Counted from the first letter of the stretch, positions 19,967 to 34,346 are shown. The stretch is 64,000 nucleotides of DNA from an uncultured Stenotrophomonas sp. (GCA_913775725.1 CAJYNG010000021.1:248001-312000); one strand, 5' to 3'. A program made the numbers and translations. Notes: generated from the letters alone by a model not told the origin.

Positions 19967-20704
19967 ATGTCCGACACGGCACTGTTGCGCATCGGCATCC
20001 TGGCCGCCGGCCTGCTGTTGATCGCCGCGATCTTCCTGTTTGGCCGTCCGAAAAAGAAGCCCCAGGGGCGCCGCGTGGAAGGCGCGGAACCGACCAGCGG
20101 TGAGCGCCGCGAACCGGTGCTGGGCGAAGACGGCGTCACCGTGGCCGATGGCCGCGTCGAACCGGGCATGGGTACGGAAGGCGAGCAGGCCGAACTCGGC
20201 CTGGGCGAAACCGACCCGGGCGCCAGCGACCTCGGCAAGCGTGCCACCCAGGACTTCGACAAGATCGTCTCGTTGTTCGTGGCCGCCCGCGCCGGCGAGC
20301 AGCTGCGTGGTGAGGACATTGTGGTGGCGGCCGAGAAGACCGGCCTGGTGTTCGGCCACATGAACGTGTTCCACCGGCTGGTGGAAGGCCACCCCGAGCG
20401 CGGTCCGATCTTCTCGATGGCCAGCATCATGAAGCCGGGCAGCTTCGACATGGCCAACATCCGCGCCATGGAAACCCCGGCCATCGCCTTCTTCCTGACC
20501 CTGCCGGCGCCGCTGACCGCGCTGGACGCCTGGGAGAAGATGCTGCCAACCGTGCAGCGCATGGCCGAACTTCTGGATGGCGTGGTGCTGGATGACAGCC
20601 GCAATGCTCTGGGCCGCCAGCGCATCGCGCACATCCGTGACGAGCTGCGCGCCTACGACCGTCAGCACCAGGCTCCGCCGCTGACCAAGACCCCGCGCTG
20701 GTAA
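19967..20704 (+). CDS. zipA: Cell division protein ZipA
   Basis: Inner-membrane anchor for the FtsZ ring. 245 aa: N-terminal transmembrane helix (LLRIGILAAGLLLIAAIFLFG, residues 5-25), a basic then proline/glutamate-rich linker, and the C-terminal FtsZ-binding domain from about 110 (KIVSLFVAARAGEQLRGEDI, then FHRLVEGHPERGPIFSMASI). It sits between smc and, further on, ligA; zipA-ligA proximity is widely conserved in gammaproteobacteria, here interrupted by a RAYT remnant and an aminotransferase gene. Confidence 0.95.
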   Translation: MSDTALLRIGILAAGLLLIAAIFLFGRPKKKPQGRRVEGAEPTSGERREPVLGEDGVTVADGRVEPGMGTEGEQAELGLGETDPGASDLGKRATQDFDKIVSLFVAARAGEQLRGEDIVVAAEKTGLVFGHMNVFHRLVEGHPERGPIFSMASIMKPGSFDMANIRAMETPAIAFFLTLPAPLTALDAWEKMLPTVQRMAELLDGVVLDDSRNALGRQRIAHIRDELRAYDRQHQAPPLTKTPRW

Positions 20705-21220
20705 ACCCCTAACGGTAGAGTCGAGCCATGCTCGACTTTGGGATCCCCGCGCAAGCCCCAGTCGAACTGCAAGGTCGGTGATCGGTCGAACCACCGGCAC
20801 CAGGCAGACGGATGATCGCCAAGCCGTGCCGCCAGTCCGGCGCGGACAGGATTCGCTGCGATGTACAGCGCTTGGTTCCTCAAGGATTCATCACACCGTA
20901 CCGCGTGATCATGGTAGCCACGCTGCCAAGAGTGGCCCGTCGATGCCGATGAGTCGGCTGCAGCGCGATTTCATCATCTGCACCGACGCGGCAAGGGTTC
21001 CTGAGTGCAGTTGCATCAACCAATGCACGTGATCCGGCATGACCGCCCACGCGAGGTTGAGGCATCGGCCCTCCTGCTGAATCCACTGCAGGCCCGCTAC
21101 AACGACGGCGGCCTGGTGTGGGTCATCAAAGTGCCGATGGCGCTGATGAGTGATGGTGGTGATCGCGTAGACGTTCCGCAGTTGGGACCAACGGCCTTTC
21201 AGAAGACGTGGACTGGGCAT
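20662..21220 (-). pseudogene. REP-associated tyrosine transposase (RAYT, Y1/HUH family), frameshifted
   Basis: Single-strand DNA transposase family that mobilises REP palindromes. The first part (ATG 21220, MPSPRLLKGRWSQ) carries the HUH metal motif in MPDHVHWLMQ and runs to a premature stop after IGIDGPLLAAWLP. The other frame continues the protein as WQRGYHDHAVR and then ALYIAANPVRAG, which in this family holds the catalytic tyrosine. One extra A at 20928-20929 (T on the coding strand) explains the shift, so a normally translated product lacks the tyrosine. The C-terminal tail reads through the SMAG copy at 20715 and into the zipA 3' end, so the natural stop is uncertain. Confidence 0.85.
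20715..20737. repeat. SMAG/REP palindrome flanking the RAYT remnant (left)
   Basis: GTAGAGTCGAGCCATGCTCG followed by ACT. Head-out partner of the inverted copy at 21291-21313 on the other side of the RAYT gene. Confidence 0.8.
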
Positions 21221-21290
21221 GACTCAGCATTGGCTGGCCGAGGCAGCTTGGGTATTGCTTGAATGCTGCCGGGCTGGTAGGGAAGGCCCC

Positions 21291-21313
21291 AGTCGGGCAT
21301 GGCTCGACTCTAC
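21291..21313. repeat. SMAG/REP palindrome flanking the RAYT remnant (right)
   Basis: Inverted copy, ending in GGCTCGACTCTAC. One G-for-A change (AGTCGGGCAT instead of AGTCGAGCAT) relative to the left copy. Confidence 0.8.
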
Positions 21314-21345
21314 AGAGGGCCAGGTCGGCACCCATCCGGATGGGA

Positions 21346-22470
21346 CTACACCGGTACGCCGGCCACCTTCGCGAACGCATTGCGGAACGCGGCCATCTCC
21401 TCTTCGGTGCCGACGGTCACGCGTACGCGCTGTGGCCAGATCGGCCAGCTTCGCCCGATCACCACGCCGCTGTCGGCCATCGCCTTGGCAAACGCGCTGC
21501 CATCGCGCTGGACGTCGACCACGAAGCAGTTCGCTTCCGACGGCAGGCAGCTGAAGCCGCGCTTGCCGAGCCATGCGATGGTGGCCTGCCGCACCTTGGC
21601 ATTCTGCAGGCGGCGCTGCGGAATCAACTGCGGATCGCGCAGGTTGGCCAGTGCAGCGGCCAGTGCCGGCACCGGCAGTGGGTTGTCGCCCAGGCGGGCC
21701 AGTTCGCGAAGGCGGTCGGGATGCGCGGCGGCCACGCCCAGGCGCAGGCCGGCCATGCCATAAAGCTTGGAGAACGTGCGCAGCACGATCAGGTCGTCGC
21801 GCTGCGCCACCTGCGCGATCAGGCTCGGCTGTTCGCTGTACTGCAGGTAGGCCTCGTCCAGCAGCACGCGGGTGGAGGCGGGCTTGTGGGCCAGCAGCCA
21901 GGCGAGCTCATCCGGTGGGCTGATCGAGCCGGTCGGGTTGTTCGGGTTGCACACATACAGCAGTCCGGTCGGGCGCGCGTGTGCGGCGGCGACCATCGCG
22001 CGCAGGTCATGTGCGCCGTCGTCGCGCAGTGGCACTTTCTGGACATGCGCACCGTGTGCAGCGGCGACCTCGCCCAGCGTCTCGAAGGTCGGGTCGGCCA
22101 CCACCAGTCCTGCCTGCGGGCCGGTCCATAGCACGGCGGCACGGTTCAGCGGTTCGCTGGAACCCGGATAGAGCCGCACGTGATCGGCCGGAATGCGCGC
22201 CTGTTCGATGAAGGCGTCGCGCACCTGTCCGGCCAGTGCGAAACGGTAGCGGCCGCAACCGGCGATGCTGTCGCGCGCGGCCTGCTGGGCAGCGGGCGAG
22301 GGGCCGTAGGGGCATTCGTTGAAATTCAGCAGCACCGCACCTTCGGCGGGGGCGGGAGCGGCGGCTGTCGCGGGTTGGGCATGACCGAGCTGCGGCAGCC
22401 CGCTGCCGGCGACGGCGAGGCCAGCACCGGCCAGTTGCAGGAAGCGTCGACGGGAAGCGGGCAGGGTCAC
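21346..22470 (-). CDS. Tat-exported PLP aminotransferase, HisC-like
   Basis: Class I/II aminotransferase of 374 aa related to histidinol-phosphate aminotransferase. The GTG start at 22470 yields a twin-arginine signal (SRRRFLQLAGAGLAVAGSG), so the enzyme should fold with PLP in the cytosol and be exported. The core has NFNECPYGPSPAA, YVCNPNNPTGS and the PLP-lysine segment RTFSKLYGMAGLRLG. An export signal argues against a role in histidine biosynthesis. The open frame upstream of 22470 runs through SMAG palindromes and is not credible as coding. The substrate is unknown. Confidence 0.82.
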   Translation of the reverse strand: MTLPASRRRFLQLAGAGLAVAGSGLPQLGHAQPATAAAPAPAEGAVLLNFNECPYGPSPAAQQAARDSIAGCGRYRFALAGQVRDAFIEQARIPADHVRLYPGSSEPLNRAAVLWTGPQAGLVVADPTFETLGEVAAAHGAHVQKVPLRDDGAHDLRAMVAAAHARPTGLLYVCNPNNPTGSISPPDELAWLLAHKPASTRVLLDEAYLQYSEQPSLIAQVAQRDDLIVLRTFSKLYGMAGLRLGVAAAHPDRLRELARLGDNPLPVPALAAALANLRDPQLIPQRRLQNAKVRQATIAWLGKRGFSCLPSEANCFVVDVQRDGSAFAKAMADSGVVIGRSWPIWPQRVRVTVGTEEEMAAFRNAFAKVAGVPV

Positions 22471-22537
22471 GGGCAGGATTCCGAAGGGCAGACCGTCGCA
22501 CGCTAGCGCCGGTGGAGGTGGGCGGCAAGCTGCTTTT

Positions 22538-22657
22538 GTAGCGTCGAGCCGTGCTCGACTACAGACGTGCCAACCAAGGTTGGCACCTACCGGAGCGGGG
22601 GAGTGGTTGGCACCTGCCAGAGCGAGGGAGCGCCAGTCGAGCATGGCTCGAGGTTAC
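22538..22657. repeat. Cluster of SMAG/REP palindromes between aminotransferase and ligA
   Basis: At least three full units and one partial: GTAGCGTCGAGCCGTGCTCG (22538), an inverted GTGCCAACCAAGGTTGGCAC-CTAC (22567-22590), a partial GGTTGGCACCTGCC (about 22605-22618), and inverted AGTCGAGCATGGCTCGAGGT (22635). Two sequence families are interleaved in one gap. Confidence 0.75.
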
Positions 22658-22699
22658 AACGGCGGGGCCGTTACCGGGCCTGACGGCCGGGCGCGGTAG

Positions 22700-25198
<2,499 letters not shown>

Positions 25199-25248
25199 TG
25201 ACCCCGCCGGGTGCCCCTGCGCCCGGCATGAAACACAAAGGAACACCG

Positions 25249-25734
25249 ATGCAGACCGCCCCGCTGGATTTCCGCCTGGCCACCCGTGCCGACGAAGAAC
25301 TGTTGATCTCGTTGATGCGCGAGTTCTATGCCGAAGACAAGATCGACTTCGACGACGCGCGCGTGCGTCGCGGCGTGGATGCACTGCTGGCCGACCCACG
25401 CAACGGCGAAGTGCTGTTGTGGCTGGACGAGGCGGGCGAGGTGGTCGGTTACGCAGTGATCGCGATGGGCTTCAGCCTGGAGCAGGGCGGCCACTTCATG
25501 CTGCTGGACGAGCTGTACCTGAGCCATCGCGCGCGCGGTCGTGGCCGCGGCAAGCAGGCGCTGGCCATCTGCGAACAGCGCGCTCGCGGGCGTGGTGTCA
25601 GCCGTCTGCGCCTGGAAGTGAACCACCACAACGAACTGGCCCGACGCCTGTACCTGGCCAGCGGTTACATCGATGACACCCGAGATCTGTTGACCCTGCC
25701 GCTGGATCACCCGCGCCCGGAGGGCATCCTGTGA
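25249..25734 (+). CDS. GNAT family N-acetyltransferase
   Basis: 161-aa acetyl-CoA-dependent acyltransferase of unknown substrate. The acetyl-CoA loop is RARGRGRGKQAL (around residues 92-103), preceded by LLDELYLSHR and followed by LRLEVNHHNELARRLYLASG. ATG at 25249 has AAAGGA 8 nt upstream and beats the ATG at 25228. Its stop overlaps the epmA GTG start by 4 nt (GTGA), suggesting coupling to EF-P modification, although an EF-P substrate is only a guess. Confidence 0.88.
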   Translation: MQTAPLDFRLATRADEELLISLMREFYAEDKIDFDDARVRRGVDALLADPRNGEVLLWLDEAGEVVGYAVIAMGFSLEQGGHFMLLDELYLSHRARGRGRGKQALAICEQRARGRGVSRLRLEVNHHNELARRLYLASGYIDDTRDLLTLPLDHPRPEGIL

Positions 25735-26687
25735 GCGAGGCCCTGCTGCACGCGCTGCAGCAGCGCGCTGCGCTCAATGCGCTGGTGCGCCGCTTCTTCG
25801 CCGAGCGCGCTGTGCTCGAGGTGGAAACACCGATCCTGTCGGTGGCAGGTAACACCGAGCCGAACATCGACAGCTTCCATACCGATTTCACCGGGCATGT
25901 CGATGCCGGTGGCCGTCGCCGTTGGCTGCGCACCTCGCCGGAGTACCCGCTCAAGCGATTGCTGGCGGCAGGTGTGGGCGACTGCTATGAGCTGGGCCGG
26001 GTGTTCCGTAACGGCGAAGCGGGTGGTCGCCACAACCCGGAATTCACCATGCTGGAGTGGTACCGGGTCGGCTGGGACCACCACCGCCTGGTGCAGGAGA
26101 CCGCCGAGCTGGTCGGCCAGGCGCTGGCCCTGGTCGGGCGCAGTGCGACCCTGCGCGTGCTGAGCTACCGCGAACTTTTCCAGCAGCATGTGGGCGTGGA
26201 CCCGTTCGAGGCTGACGAAGCCGCGCTGCGCGCCGCGCTCGGCGACGTGCACATCGATCCGGTAGGGCTGACCCGCGACGATTGGCTGGATCTGCTGATG
26301 ACCCATCACATCCAGCCGCACTTCGATGACGCGGTGATGACCGTGGTCCACGATTGGCCGGCCAGCCAGGCGGCGCTGGCCCGCATCCGCGCCGGCACGC
26401 CGCCGCTGGCCGAGCGTTTTGAGCTGTATCTGGGCGCGGTGGAACTGGCCAACGGCTATCACGAACTGAACGATGCGCAGGAGCAGCGCTCGCGCTTCCA
26501 GCGTGACCTGCAGCGCCGCCACGAACGCGGTCAGGTGCAGCCGGCGCTGGACGAGGCGCTGCTGGCTGCACTCCCATCAATGCCGGCGTGCGCGGGTGTG
26601 GCGGTGGGTGTCGATCGGCTGCTGATGGCGATGAACCGCACGCCACGCATCGCCGACGTGCTGGCCTATGACTTCGCCCACGCCTGA
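25731..26687 (+). CDS. epmA: Elongation factor P--(R)-beta-lysine ligase
   Basis: Lysyl-tRNA-synthetase-like enzyme without anticodon domain that attaches beta-lysine to EF-P, easing translation of polyproline stretches. 318 aa, close to the E. coli 325. Class II core motifs are seen: LRTSPEYPLKRLLAAGVG, FRNGEAGGRHNPEFTMLEWY (motif 2) and GVAVGVDRLLMAMN (motif 3). GTG start at 25731, overlapping the acetyltransferase stop. epmB and efp are not in this window. Confidence 0.93.
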   Translation: MSEALLHALQQRAALNALVRRFFAERAVLEVETPILSVAGNTEPNIDSFHTDFTGHVDAGGRRRWLRTSPEYPLKRLLAAGVGDCYELGRVFRNGEAGGRHNPEFTMLEWYRVGWDHHRLVQETAELVGQALALVGRSATLRVLSYRELFQQHVGVDPFEADEAALRAALGDVHIDPVGLTRDDWLDLLMTHHIQPHFDDAVMTVVHDWPASQAALARIRAGTPPLAERFELYLGAVELANGYHELNDAQEQRSRFQRDLQRRHERGQVQPALDEALLAALPSMPACAGVAVGVDRLLMAMNRTPRIADVLAYDFAHA

Positions 26688-26757
26688 TCTTCAGGGTTTT
26701 CTGAATATCGAAGACTGAACGGATTGCCGCATTTCCGTGCTTGCTTCGGTAAGCAGG

Positions 26758-27555
26758 ATGATGCTCTTATCACGGCAGATGCGGGACACTCGCATCGAAA
26801 TTCGTCCACTCCTGTTGGGGAAGGCATTGGTCAAGTGGTTTGCGGTCGTCGCGGCTCCGGTCTACTCCATCGCGTTGTGGGGTGCCTGGCTGCCGTCGTC
26901 GGCGTCTGCCCAGCAGGTGGGTTATGACGGCGAAGTGGTGACCTGCGAATCGCGCGACATGGGCTGGGTGCATTGCGATATCGATGTCAGCAATGGCATC
27001 GACCTTGTCCGCCAGCTTTCCAACAGCAGCTGTATCCGTGGCAGCGAGTGGGGCACCGACCGCAGTGGCGTCTGGGTCACACTGGGTTGCCGCGCTGAGT
27101 TCCGCGCGCGCCGCGCCGCGGGGGATGCTCCGGCAGCGAATGAAGGCAAACGCCTGGTCCGCCGCGTGGTGCGTTGCGAATCCAATGGTCGTCCGCAGAG
27201 CTGTCCGGTGCGCCTGGACGGGGCGCCGGTACGTTTGTTGCGGCAGCTGTCGGCACTGCCGTGCCGAGAAGGGCAGGGCTGGGGCTACAAACGCAACGAA
27301 GTGTGGACCAGCCGCGGCTGCCAGGGGGATTTCGAAGTGGCTGACGAGGACGGCCGTTTTGTTGACGTGCCACGTCGTCTGACCTGCGAGTCGAAGTCGA
27401 AGAAGCGCCGCTTCTGTGGCGTGAGCATTTCGGTCGGCGCCGTCGTCACCGAACAGTTGTCCAGCACCCCGTGCGAGGAAGGCAGCACCTGGGGCTGGAA
27501 CCGCAACGGGATCTGGGTGGACGGCGGCTGCCGCGCCGAATTCTCGGTGAATTGA
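26758..27555 (+). CDS. Secreted DUF3011 repeat protein
   Basis: Exported protein of unknown function made of three DUF3011 repeats. Each repeat runs V-x-CES ... C ... LxRQLS ... C ... WG ... R ... VW ... GC(R/Q)xxF; the repeat starts are near [16 protein letters not shown] and RLTCESKS. The pattern of four cysteines per repeat suggests disulfides in the periplasm or outside. The start is uncertain: GTG 26737, ATG 26758/26761, ATG 26776, or TTG 26827, the last with a strong GGGGAAGG site and giving a clean signal peptide ([13 protein letters not shown] ... SASA-QQ). The signal peptide is present with any choice. Confidence 0.82.
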   Translation: MMLLSRQMRDTRIEIRPLLLGKALVKWFAVVAAPVYSIALWGAWLPSSASAQQVGYDGEVVTCESRDMGWVHCDIDVSNGIDLVRQLSNSSCIRGSEWGTDRSGVWVTLGCRAEFRARRAAGDAPAANEGKRLVRRVVRCESNGRPQSCPVRLDGAPVRLLRQLSALPCREGQGWGYKRNEVWTSRGCQGDFEVADEDGRFVDVPRRLTCESKSKKRRFCGVSISVGAVVTEQLSSTPCEEGSTWGWNRNGIWVDGGCRAEFSVN

Positions 27556-27590
27556 GCCCGGGCAGGCTCCAACCGCGCGGGGCCTGGCCC

Positions 27591-27596
27591 TACAAT
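27591..27596 (+). promoter_or_regulatory. Candidate -10 box of mtnA
   Basis: TACAAT ends 6 nt ahead of the mtnA ATG (27603), which would put transcription start at or next to the start codon. Confidence 0.4.
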
Positions 27597-27602
27597 GGGC
27601 CC

Positions 27603-28667
27603 ATGAACACTGCCTCCGACATCGACTACGCCCGTTACGACCACATCCGCCCGATCCTCTGGACCGGCGATGCCCTGCAACTGCTGGACCAGCGCAAGCT
27701 GCCGTTCGTGGTCGAGCATGTGGTCTGCCATGACAGTGACGAGGTTGCCGCCGCCATCCACGCGTTGACCGTGCGTGGTGCACCGGCGATTGGCATTGCG
27801 GCAGCCTGGGGCGTGGTGCTGGCCGCACGTGACGTGCAGGCCGCAGACGGTGCGCACGCGCTGCAGCAGCTGGAACCGGCGCTGCAGCGCCTGAACGCGT
27901 CGCGCCCGACCGCCGTCAACCTGGCCTGGGCGCTGGCACGCATGCGTCGCTGCCTGAACGCCGCCGGCGCCGACTGGAAGGCCCTGCTGGAAGCGGAGGC
28001 GCAGGCCATCGCAGAGGAAGACCTGGCCGCCAACCGCCACATGGGTGCGCTGGGCGCGGGCCTGATCGACGCTGGCAGCGGCGTGCTGACCCACTGCAAC
28101 ACGGGCTCGCTGGCCACCGCAGGCTTCGGCACCGCACTGGGCGTGATCCGTGCCGGCATGGCCCAGCACCGCATCGCCCGCGTGTTTGCCGGCGAGACCC
28201 GTCCGTGGCTGCAAGGCGCACGTCTGACCGTATGGGAGCTGCAGCAGGATGGCATCGACGCCACCCTGATTGCCGATTCGGCCGCCTCGCACCTGATGAA
28301 GACCGGCGCGGTGCAGTGGGTGATCGTCGGTGCAGACCGCATCTGCGCCAATGGCGATACCGCCAACAAGATCGGCACCTACCAGCTGGCCATCGCTGCC
28401 CGCCACCACGGGGTCAGGTTCATGGTGGTGGCGCCGTCCTCGACCGTGGACATGGAAACCGTGGACGGCAGCCAGATCGAGATCGAGCAGCGCGACCCGG
28501 GCGAGCTGTATGGCGTGGGCGGGACCCGCACCGTGGCCGAAGGCATTGCCGCCTGGAACCCGGTGTTCGACGTGACCCCGGGTGAACTGATCGACGCCAT
28601 CGTGACCGAGCGCGGGGTGATCCTGAACCCGACCGCCGACAACATGCGCGCCGCCTTCGGCGGCTGA
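27603..28667 (+). CDS. mtnA: S-methyl-5-thioribose-1-phosphate isomerase
   Basis: Methionine salvage: converts methylthioribose-1-phosphate to methylthioribulose-1-phosphate. 354 aa, complete. Typical motifs are [15 protein letters not shown] near the N-terminus, the catalytic-cysteine segment [19 protein letters not shown] and the [20 protein letters not shown] acidic motif with the catalytic aspartate. ATG 27603 gives the family N-terminus; no ribosome binding site precedes it, consistent with a leaderless message. Other mtn genes are absent nearby. Confidence 0.95.
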   Translation: MNTASDIDYARYDHIRPILWTGDALQLLDQRKLPFVVEHVVCHDSDEVAAAIHALTVRGAPAIGIAAAWGVVLAARDVQAADGAHALQQLEPALQRLNASRPTAVNLAWALARMRRCLNAAGADWKALLEAEAQAIAEEDLAANRHMGALGAGLIDAGSGVLTHCNTGSLATAGFGTALGVIRAGMAQHRIARVFAGETRPWLQGARLTVWELQQDGIDATLIADSAASHLMKTGAVQWVIVGADRICANGDTANKIGTYQLAIAARHHGVRFMVVAPSSTVDMETVDGSQIEIEQRDPGELYGVGGTRTVAEGIAAWNPVFDVTPGELIDAIVTERGVILNPTADNMRAAFGG

Positions 28668-28690
28668 GGCGGGCAGGGTCGCGGATGTCT

Positions 28691-28757
28691 GTAGAGCCGA
28701 GCCCACGCTCGGCTCAGCCAGCGAATCCGCCGCAGCCGAGCATGGGCTCGGCTCTAC
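28691..28757. repeat. SMAG/REP inverted dimer between mtnA and gyrA
   Basis: GTAGAGCCGAGCCCACGCTC (28691) and, inverted, AGCCGAGCATGGGCTCGG-CTCTAC (28734-28757), separated by 18 nt. Likely the 3' boundary of the mtnA transcript. Confidence 0.85.
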
Positions 28758-28928
28758 AGGGGCGGTATGGGGCCCTAAGTTCCTGATTTGTGCCGGTAAA
28801 ATACCCGTAAAGGGAGGCGGAAAACGGCCTGTTGTGGTAGTATCCACAGGTTGAATCGAGGTTCCGGCGCGACCCCCTCCCGCAGAGGGCTGCGCCGGAC
28901 TGGACCGCTACCAGACAACGGAACCCGA

Positions 28929-31643
<2,715 letters not shown>

Positions 31644-31666
31644 TCCTGCCGCGAGCCTGAGGTACC

Positions 31667-31697
31667 CGACGACGCCGGCCCTGGGCCGGCGTCGTCG
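31667..31697 (+). terminator. Strong hairpin after gyrA
   Basis: Perfect 14-bp stem CGACGACGCCGGCC / GGCCGGCGTCGTCG with a 3-nt loop, 24 nt after the stop. It lacks a T-run, so a stabilising or Rho-assisted end is possible. Confidence 0.65.
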
Positions 31698-31774
31698 TAT
31701 CCGGATGCCGCACATACGCGCGCGCTTCACGTCGGCGGTGGGATAACGGCGCATGCTGCCCCCGGAGATCGACG

Positions 31775-34303
31775 ATGTCCGCCACGCCGCAGTCCGCTCC
31801 TGCCTCCGTCCGCGCCTCCCGGCATCCCCTTGTCACCGTGCTGTCGCTGCTGCTGGTCGTGCTCGGCCTGGTCATCGGCGGGCTCGGTGCGTGGCTGCTC
31901 AGCTTGGGAGGCTCGGCGTACTACGCCATCGCCGGCCTCGGCCTGGTGGCCAGTGGCCTCCTGTTGTTCGGCAACCGCTGCAGCGGCGCGCTGCTGTATG
32001 CGCTGGTGTTCATCGGAACGCTGCTGTGGACCTGGTGGGAATCGGGCAGCGATTACTGGCGCTGGGTACCGCGGCTCGGGCTGGTGACGGTGCTCGGCAT
32101 CGTGCTGGCGCTGCTGGCGCCGACGCTGCGCGAGCCGGTTTCAAAACGCCTGTCGCGCAGCGTGGCGGGCGTGCTGATGCTGGTGTTCGTGGCCGCCTTC
32201 GGCCTGGCCTTTGCGCCGCATGGTGAAGTGGACGGGCACCTGCCGTTCCCGGAAGGCGCAGTCAGCGCCGGACTGGAACCTACGCGCGATACCACGGGCC
32301 TGCAGCCGGCTGACCAGCCCGCCGAGGGCGACTGGCCGGCGTGGGGCCGCAGCAATGCGGGCACCCGCTATTCGCCGCTGCAGCAGATCACCCCGGCCAA
32401 TGTGGCCACGTTGCAACCGGCCTGGCAGTTCCGTACCGGCGATATGCCGAAGAAGCGCTGGGGCGCCGAAACGACGCCGCTGAAGATCGGCGACCGCCTG
32501 TACCTGTGCACCGCACGCAACCGCCTGATCGCGCTTGATGCTGCCAGCGGCAAGGAACTGTGGCGTTTCGATCCAAAGGTGAAGGATGCTTCGATTCCCT
32601 ATACCGCTGCCTGTCGTGGTGTGAGCTATTACGAGCAGCCCAGCACGCCGACCATTGCCGACGCGGCACTGGCCGATGTCGCCGCTGATCTGGCGCTGCC
32701 GGAACCGCCTCCCAGCGTCACCCGCAGCGCTGTACCGGGCAGTCGTCCGGCGTGCTGGGCGCGCATCATTGAAGGCACGCTGGACGGTCGCATCATCGCG
32801 GTGGACGCGGACAGCGGCCATCCCTGCGCCAACTTCGGCAACAACGGCCAGGTCGACATCACCCTGGGAATGGGCGAGGTGCCACCGGGTTACGTGTCGA
32901 TCAACTCGCCGCCGGCCATCGTGCGCGGCGTGATCGTGACCGGTCATCAGGTGCTGGACGGGCAGCGCCGCGATGCGCCCTCGGGCGTGATCCAGGCGTA
33001 CGACGCCATCACCGGCAAGCTGCGCTGGGCATGGGACATGGACCAGCCCGACCGCAACGGCCTGCCGCCGCGCGAGCAGACCTATACGCGCGGCACCCCC
33101 AACATGTGGACCACCGCCACCGGTGATGAAGCATTGGGGCTGGTCTACCTGCCGCTGGGCAATTCCGCGGGAGACTATTGGAGTGGCTCGCGCACGGAGA
33201 GCCAGAACCGCTATGCAACCTCGCTGGTGGCGATCGACGTGGCCACCGGCAAGCCGGTCTGGCATTTCCAGGCGGTGCGCAAGGATGTGTGGGACTACGA
33301 CCTGGGTTCGCAGGCCAGCCTGATCGACTACCCGACGGCGGCGGGCAAGGTGCCGGCGATCCTGCTGCCGACCAAGCAGGGTGACATGTACATCCTCGAT
33401 CGCCGCAACGGCCAGCTCCTGACCGCCGCCGAAGAGCGCAAGGTGCCGGTCGGTGGCGTCGAACCCGAGCAGCGTTCTCCCACCCAGCTGTTTTCGCTGT
33501 ACCACACGCTGCGCCGCGAACATGACCTGACCGAGCGTGACATGTGGGGCATCACCCCGATCGACCAGCTGGTCTGCCGCATCCAGTTCCGCAAGGCGTA
33601 CTACGAGGGTTTCTATACGCCGCCGAGCAGCGAGCGCCATTCCATCGAGTATCCCGGCTACAACGGCGGCTCGGACTGGGGCAGCGTGTCCATCGATACG
33701 CGCCGCGGCGTGATCGTGGCCAACTACAACGACATGCCCAACTACAACCGGCTGGTGCCACGTGCCGAGGCTGACCGGCTGGGCTGGCTGCCGCGCGAGA
33801 AGATCCGGTTCGACAAGGGCGGTGCAGAAGGCGCGGGCGACCCGCAGGTGGGCACGCCGTATGGCATCCAGGTCAACGCTGGCTGGCGACTGCCGTTCAC
33901 CGGTCTGCTGTGCAAGCAGCCTCCCTATGGTGGTATCCGTGCCATCGACCTGCGCACCGGTAAGTTGTTGTGGGACCGTCCGTTCGGCAGTGCGCGCGGC
34001 AACGGACCGTTCGGCATCCGCTCCGGCCTGCCGATCGAGATCGGCACGCCGAACAATGGCGGTTCGGTAGTCACCGCCAGCGGCCTGATCTTCATCGCCG
34101 CCGCCACCGATGACCTGCTGCGTGCCATCGATCTGAAGACCGGCAAGGAACTGTGGCATGCCAAGCTGCCCGCGGGCGGCCAGGCCAATCCGATGGTGTA
34201 CGAGCAGGGTGGGCGCCAGTACGTGGTGATCATGGCTGGCGGCCACCATTTCATGGAAACCCCGAACGGCGATTACGTGATGGCGTTTGCGTTGCCGAGG
34301 TAA
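31775..34303 (+). CDS. Membrane-bound PQQ-dependent dehydrogenase, glucose/quinate/shikimate family
   Basis: Quinoprotein oxidising a sugar or quinate in the periplasm and passing electrons to ubiquinone. 842 aa. About five N-terminal transmembrane helices (residues ~18-150) precede an eight-bladed PQQ propeller starting at WPAWGRSNAGTRYSPLQQI. Propeller tryptophan-docking motifs recur (LIALDAASGKELWRF, LVAIDVATGKPVWHF, LRAIDLKTGKELWHA). The WDYDLGSQ segment corresponds to the catalytic-aspartate region of glucose dehydrogenase. Gcd versus QuiA cannot be decided by eye. No pqq biosynthesis genes are in the window. Confidence 0.88.
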   Translation: MSATPQSAPASVRASRHPLVTVLSLLLVVLGLVIGGLGAWLLSLGGSAYYAIAGLGLVASGLLLFGNRCSGALLYALVFIGTLLWTWWESGSDYWRWVPRLGLVTVLGIVLALLAPTLREPVSKRLSRSVAGVLMLVFVAAFGLAFAPHGEVDGHLPFPEGAVSAGLEPTRDTTGLQPADQPAEGDWPAWGRSNAGTRYSPLQQITPANVATLQPAWQFRTGDMPKKRWGAETTPLKIGDRLYLCTARNRLIALDAASGKELWRFDPKVKDASIPYTAACRGVSYYEQPSTPTIADAALADVAADLALPEPPPSVTRSAVPGSRPACWARIIEGTLDGRIIAVDADSGHPCANFGNNGQVDITLGMGEVPPGYVSINSPPAIVRGVIVTGHQVLDGQRRDAPSGVIQAYDAITGKLRWAWDMDQPDRNGLPPREQTYTRGTPNMWTTATGDEALGLVYLPLGNSAGDYWSGSRTESQNRYATSLVAIDVATGKPVWHFQAVRKDVWDYDLGSQASLIDYPTAAGKVPAILLPTKQGDMYILDRRNGQLLTAAEERKVPVGGVEPEQRSPTQLFSLYHTLRREHDLTERDMWGITPIDQLVCRIQFRKAYYEGFYTPPSSERHSIEYPGYNGGSDWGSVSIDTRRGVIVANYNDMPNYNRLVPRAEADRLGWLPREKIRFDKGGAEGAGDPQVGTPYGIQVNAGWRLPFTGLLCKQPPYGGIRAIDLRTGKLLWDRPFGSARGNGPFGIRSGLPIEIGTPNNGGSVVTASGLIFIAAATDDLLRAIDLKTGKELWHAKLPAGGQANPMVYEQGGRQYVVIMAGGHHFMETPNGDYVMAFALPR

Positions 34304-34305
34304 CC

Positions 34306-34335
34306 GCAATGGGGGCGGTGGGCCGTCCCCATTGC
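34306..34335. terminator. Bidirectional hairpin between convergent genes
   Basis: GCAATGGGG / CCCCATTGC stem with a 12-nt inner part that can pair further; lies 2 nt after the dehydrogenase stop and before the oxidoreductase stop on the other strand. Confidence 0.6.
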
Positions 34336-34346
34336 ACGACAAGGGA

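Noticed and set aside
21346-22470. This aminotransferase as biosynthetic HisC
   Set aside because: It has a Tat signal, no his genes nearby and an isolated position; a cytosolic HisC would not need export.
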